7,440 bases of DNA. Source: JBKHBQ01 sp046542305. GTDB taxonomy: Bacteria; Bacteroidota; Bacteroidia; Bacteroidales; 4484-276. Shown one piece after another: positions 6,032 to 7,440 of this stretch. Each line of letters begins with the position of its first letter. Position 1 is the first letter of the stretch. The notes under the pieces were generated by a model. It was not told where the DNA came from and did no database searches. It saw only the letters and a list, made by a program, of their open reading frames with translations. Made by a program: the position numbers and the translations under genes. The DNA lies in the NCBI GenBank assembly GCA_046542305.1, contig JBKHBQ010000193.1, positions 1 to 7,440 on the forward strand, in the 5' to 3' direction.

Positions 6032-6328
6032 ATGGGAAAAATGAAACTTGACATCGATAAGCTTGAAATGGCAGCCAGCAAGCTTAGAGCAATCGCTCAC
6101 CCCATGAGAATTGCCATTATCGATCTGCTTCATGAAAAGCAGCTTAGCGTTACGGAAATTTACGAAAGGCTGAACATCGAACAAGCCTCCGCATCGCATC
6201 ACCTGAACATTTTAAAGAGTAAGGGTGTTCTTACTTCCAGGAGAAATGGTAAAAAGATTTACTATTCATTAAAAAACCAGACGCTAACGGAAATTATTGA
6301 ATGTATCAATCGCTGCAATCAGAATTAA
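6032..6328 (+). CDS. ArsR-family winged-helix transcriptional regulator
   Basis: A 98-residue protein with the compact ArsR/SmtB fold: KLRAIAHPMRIAIIDLL (17-33) is the typical first helices, LSVTEIYERL (38-47) and ASASHHLNILKSKGVL (52-67) form the helix-turn-helix with recognition helix around SHHLNIL, and RRNGKKIYYSL (70-80) is the beta wing. It probably binds DNA as a dimer and represses. The alpha-3 metal motif ELCVCDL of arsenic and cadmium sensors is replaced by LSVTEI, so it lacks the classic metal site. The only cysteines are C91 and C95 in the last helix (ECINRC), which could form an alpha-5 metal or thiol sensor, but this is speculation. A promoter and possible operator lie directly upstream. 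No target gene is adjacent in the same direction. The gene is visibly more A/T-rich than ade. Alternative ATG at 6041 is possible. Confidence 0.9.
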   Translation: MGKMKLDIDKLEMAASKLRAIAHPMRIAIIDLLHEKQLSVTEIYERLNIEQASASHHLNILKSKGVLTSRRNGKKIYYSLKNQTLTEIIECINRCNQN

Positions 6329-6348
6329 TGCAGCGCTTGGTATTTTTT
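6311..6348 (+). terminator. Hairpin overlapping the end of the ArsR-type gene
   Basis: CGCTGCA (6311-6317) and TGCAGCG (6329-6335) form a perfect 7-bp stem that encloses the stop codon in an 11-base loop. A run of six T follows at 6343-6348, but seven bases after the stem, which is loose for an intrinsic terminator. It is the only candidate in the 37-base gap between the converging genes. Confidence 0.5.
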
Positions 6349-6365
6349 GTGGTCAAAGTCAGAAG

Positions 6366-7440
6366 CTAGGGGAGAGTCCAGGATTCATCAATATCCCAGT
6401 TGGCTCGAACCTGCACCTCAGCCGGGAAATAAAACACATTTTCCGGCTGTCTTTTTTTCAGGTAGTTGCCGGTATCCCATTTCCTGTTTCTCCATTTATC
6501 CTGAATTCCCTTTATTACATAAAATCCCGGGTTCAGATATTCAAAGGTGAGCGTGGTATCATTGGTGATATATTCCTCCTTAATCACATAATCTTTTTTG
6601 TCCAGTAGCTGAATAATGTAGGGAAATTCGCCTTGTTCGAAGTTGATGTTCAGGAAGAAGTTTCCGTAGTCGGCGGCTTTTTTGGTGCGTATGCCCATGC
6701 GTACCGAGTCGTTGGTAAGCCCATAAATATTGTAAAGCGCGGAATCTGGAAACAGAAAATCATAGCCGGTTTCTTCCTCAAGCGGATAATCGAGCTTGAA
6801 AACGCGGTGAATGCTGTCCTCCGGAACAAATGGCGCCCCTGACATGGTATCTTCTCCCGCCACAAATCGCACATTGGAAAAATCCCAGCTAACCAGCGGA
6901 TCTGTAAAAATGAGTTTGAATGGCTTCCCCAGATCCATCATCCTGCCATTGGTATTGGCATTGAAACTGATTCGCTCCGGTCTGTCTTCTTCATCCTTAT
7001 CGCGTCTGCGCTTTGGGGGGTCTTTCTCTTTGTGTTTTGCAAAGGTCAGTAACGTGGTGTCCAGGATCGAATCTCCGTCGGCCACCCAAATCTGAAGGCT
7101 GTCGAGTTGGGTGTTTTTTACCCACACCATCATCGAATCGCGCCTGCGGTTGAGTTCGCTGACATACCAGTCGTCGCCCGGATCTTTTTCGATGACCCCG
7201 AAATGGGGATTTCCGGCCGGGAATTTAAAGATCAGCCTGAACTTTGGCGGCCAGAAATCTTCTTCGGCCACCAGCCGCTGCGTGGAATCGATCTGCTGAA
7301 ACATCAGCATATGCCGGTACGTTTCCAGCGCCTTTTCCACAATCAGGCTGTCGCTGGTAAGGGTATCTTGGGCAGCGTGAACGTGGGGCGTTTCTCCATC
7401 GTGGATGTGCAGGGAATCCGCTCCGGTCACACTGTCATGG
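6366..7440 (-). CDS. C-terminal part of an Ig-like (SbsA/Big_5-type) domain envelope protein (partial)
   Basis: The frame is open to the right edge. The GTG at 7430 is internal, since residues H-D-S precede it in frame with no stop, so the gene begins outside the window; 357 residues are visible. The sequence resembles the C-terminal half of the large Ig-like-domain lipoproteins of Bacteroidota, which start with a lipobox and a Big_5 domain; both would lie outside. Visible here are beta-rich repeats (FRLIFKFPA, PFKLIFTDPL), an acidic/basic linker near 6990-7020 (KDPPKRRRDKDEEDRPE), and a characteristic end block with NPGFYVIKGI, KWDTGNYLKK, QPENVFYFP and RANWDIDESW. The KWDTG block usually follows a D-x-N-x-N-G calcium-loop-like stretch, here degenerate (DKWRNRKWD). 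Near the edge is a His-rich piece, LHIHDGETPHVH. Likely an outer-membrane or periplasmic structural protein of unknown role. It converges with the ArsR-type gene, 37 bases apart. Confidence 0.7.
   Translation of the reverse strand, partial: HDSVTGADSLHIHDGETPHVHAAQDTLTSDSLIVEKALETYRHMLMFQQIDSTQRLVAEEDFWPPKFRLIFKFPAGNPHFGVIEKDPGDDWYVSELNRRRDSMMVWVKNTQLDSLQIWVADGDSILDTTLLTFAKHKEKDPPKRRRDKDEEDRPERISFNANTNGRMMDLGKPFKLIFTDPLVSWDFSNVRFVAGEDTMSGAPFVPEDSIHRVFKLDYPLEEETGYDFLFPDSALYNIYGLTNDSVRMGIRTKKAADYGNFFLNINFEQGEFPYIIQLLDKKDYVIKEEYITNDTTLTFEYLNPGFYVIKGIQDKWRNRKWDTGNYLKKRQPENVFYFPAEVQVRANWDIDESWTLP

Noticed and set aside
7428..7430. GTG at 7430 as start of the right-edge gene
   Set aside because: The frame continues upstream without a stop, no signal peptide or lipobox follows the GTG, and the visible part matches only the C-terminal half of the family.

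Overview
The window looks like chromosomal DNA of a member of the Bacteroidota, probably an anaerobic or facultatively fermentative one. The support is threefold. Several genes are preceded by near-perfect TAnnTTTG boxes, the -7 element of the Bacteroidota sigma factor, and most lack a strong Shine-Dalgarno. The right-edge gene is a large Ig-like-domain envelope protein of a type common in this phylum. The mix of a [NiFe]-hydrogenase maturation gene (hypD), the NADH-sensing repressor Rex and an acyl-CoA dehydrogenase fits anaerobic redox metabolism. The phylum is an inference from these signals, not from a marker gene.

Layout. Bases 1-58 (minus) hold the first 19 codons of a divergent gene, possibly a small TonB-C-type protein. 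An acyl-CoA dehydrogenase (201-1346, plus) follows and ends in a clear intrinsic terminator. hypD (1489-2568, minus) converges on it and is divergent from a YugP-type membrane zinc metallopeptidase (2703-3383, plus), which has its own strong terminator. A 234-bp intergenic region follows, with a GC-rich imperfect hairpin and a perfect Rex-type operator directly in front of rex (3618-4238, plus). An adenine deaminase gene (4327-5967, plus) comes 88 bp later. Then a small AT-rich ArsR-type regulator (6032-6328, plus) with a well-formed promoter converges on the C-terminal part of the Ig-like protein (6366 to beyond 7440, minus).

How the genes fit together. Most are single-gene transcription units, since strands alternate and two strong terminators separate them. 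The only possible co-transcribed pair is rex-ade. The best regulatory signal is the 18-bp palindrome TTGTTATCTTTATAACAA overlapping the presumed rex promoter, which points to autoregulation of rex by NADH/NAD+ ratio. hypD stands alone, without hypC, hypE or other hyp genes beside it. No mobile element, CRISPR array, tRNA, rRNA or obvious new multi-gene system was found. Most of this is ordinary core-genome sequence, with a few regulatory and structural details worth checking.
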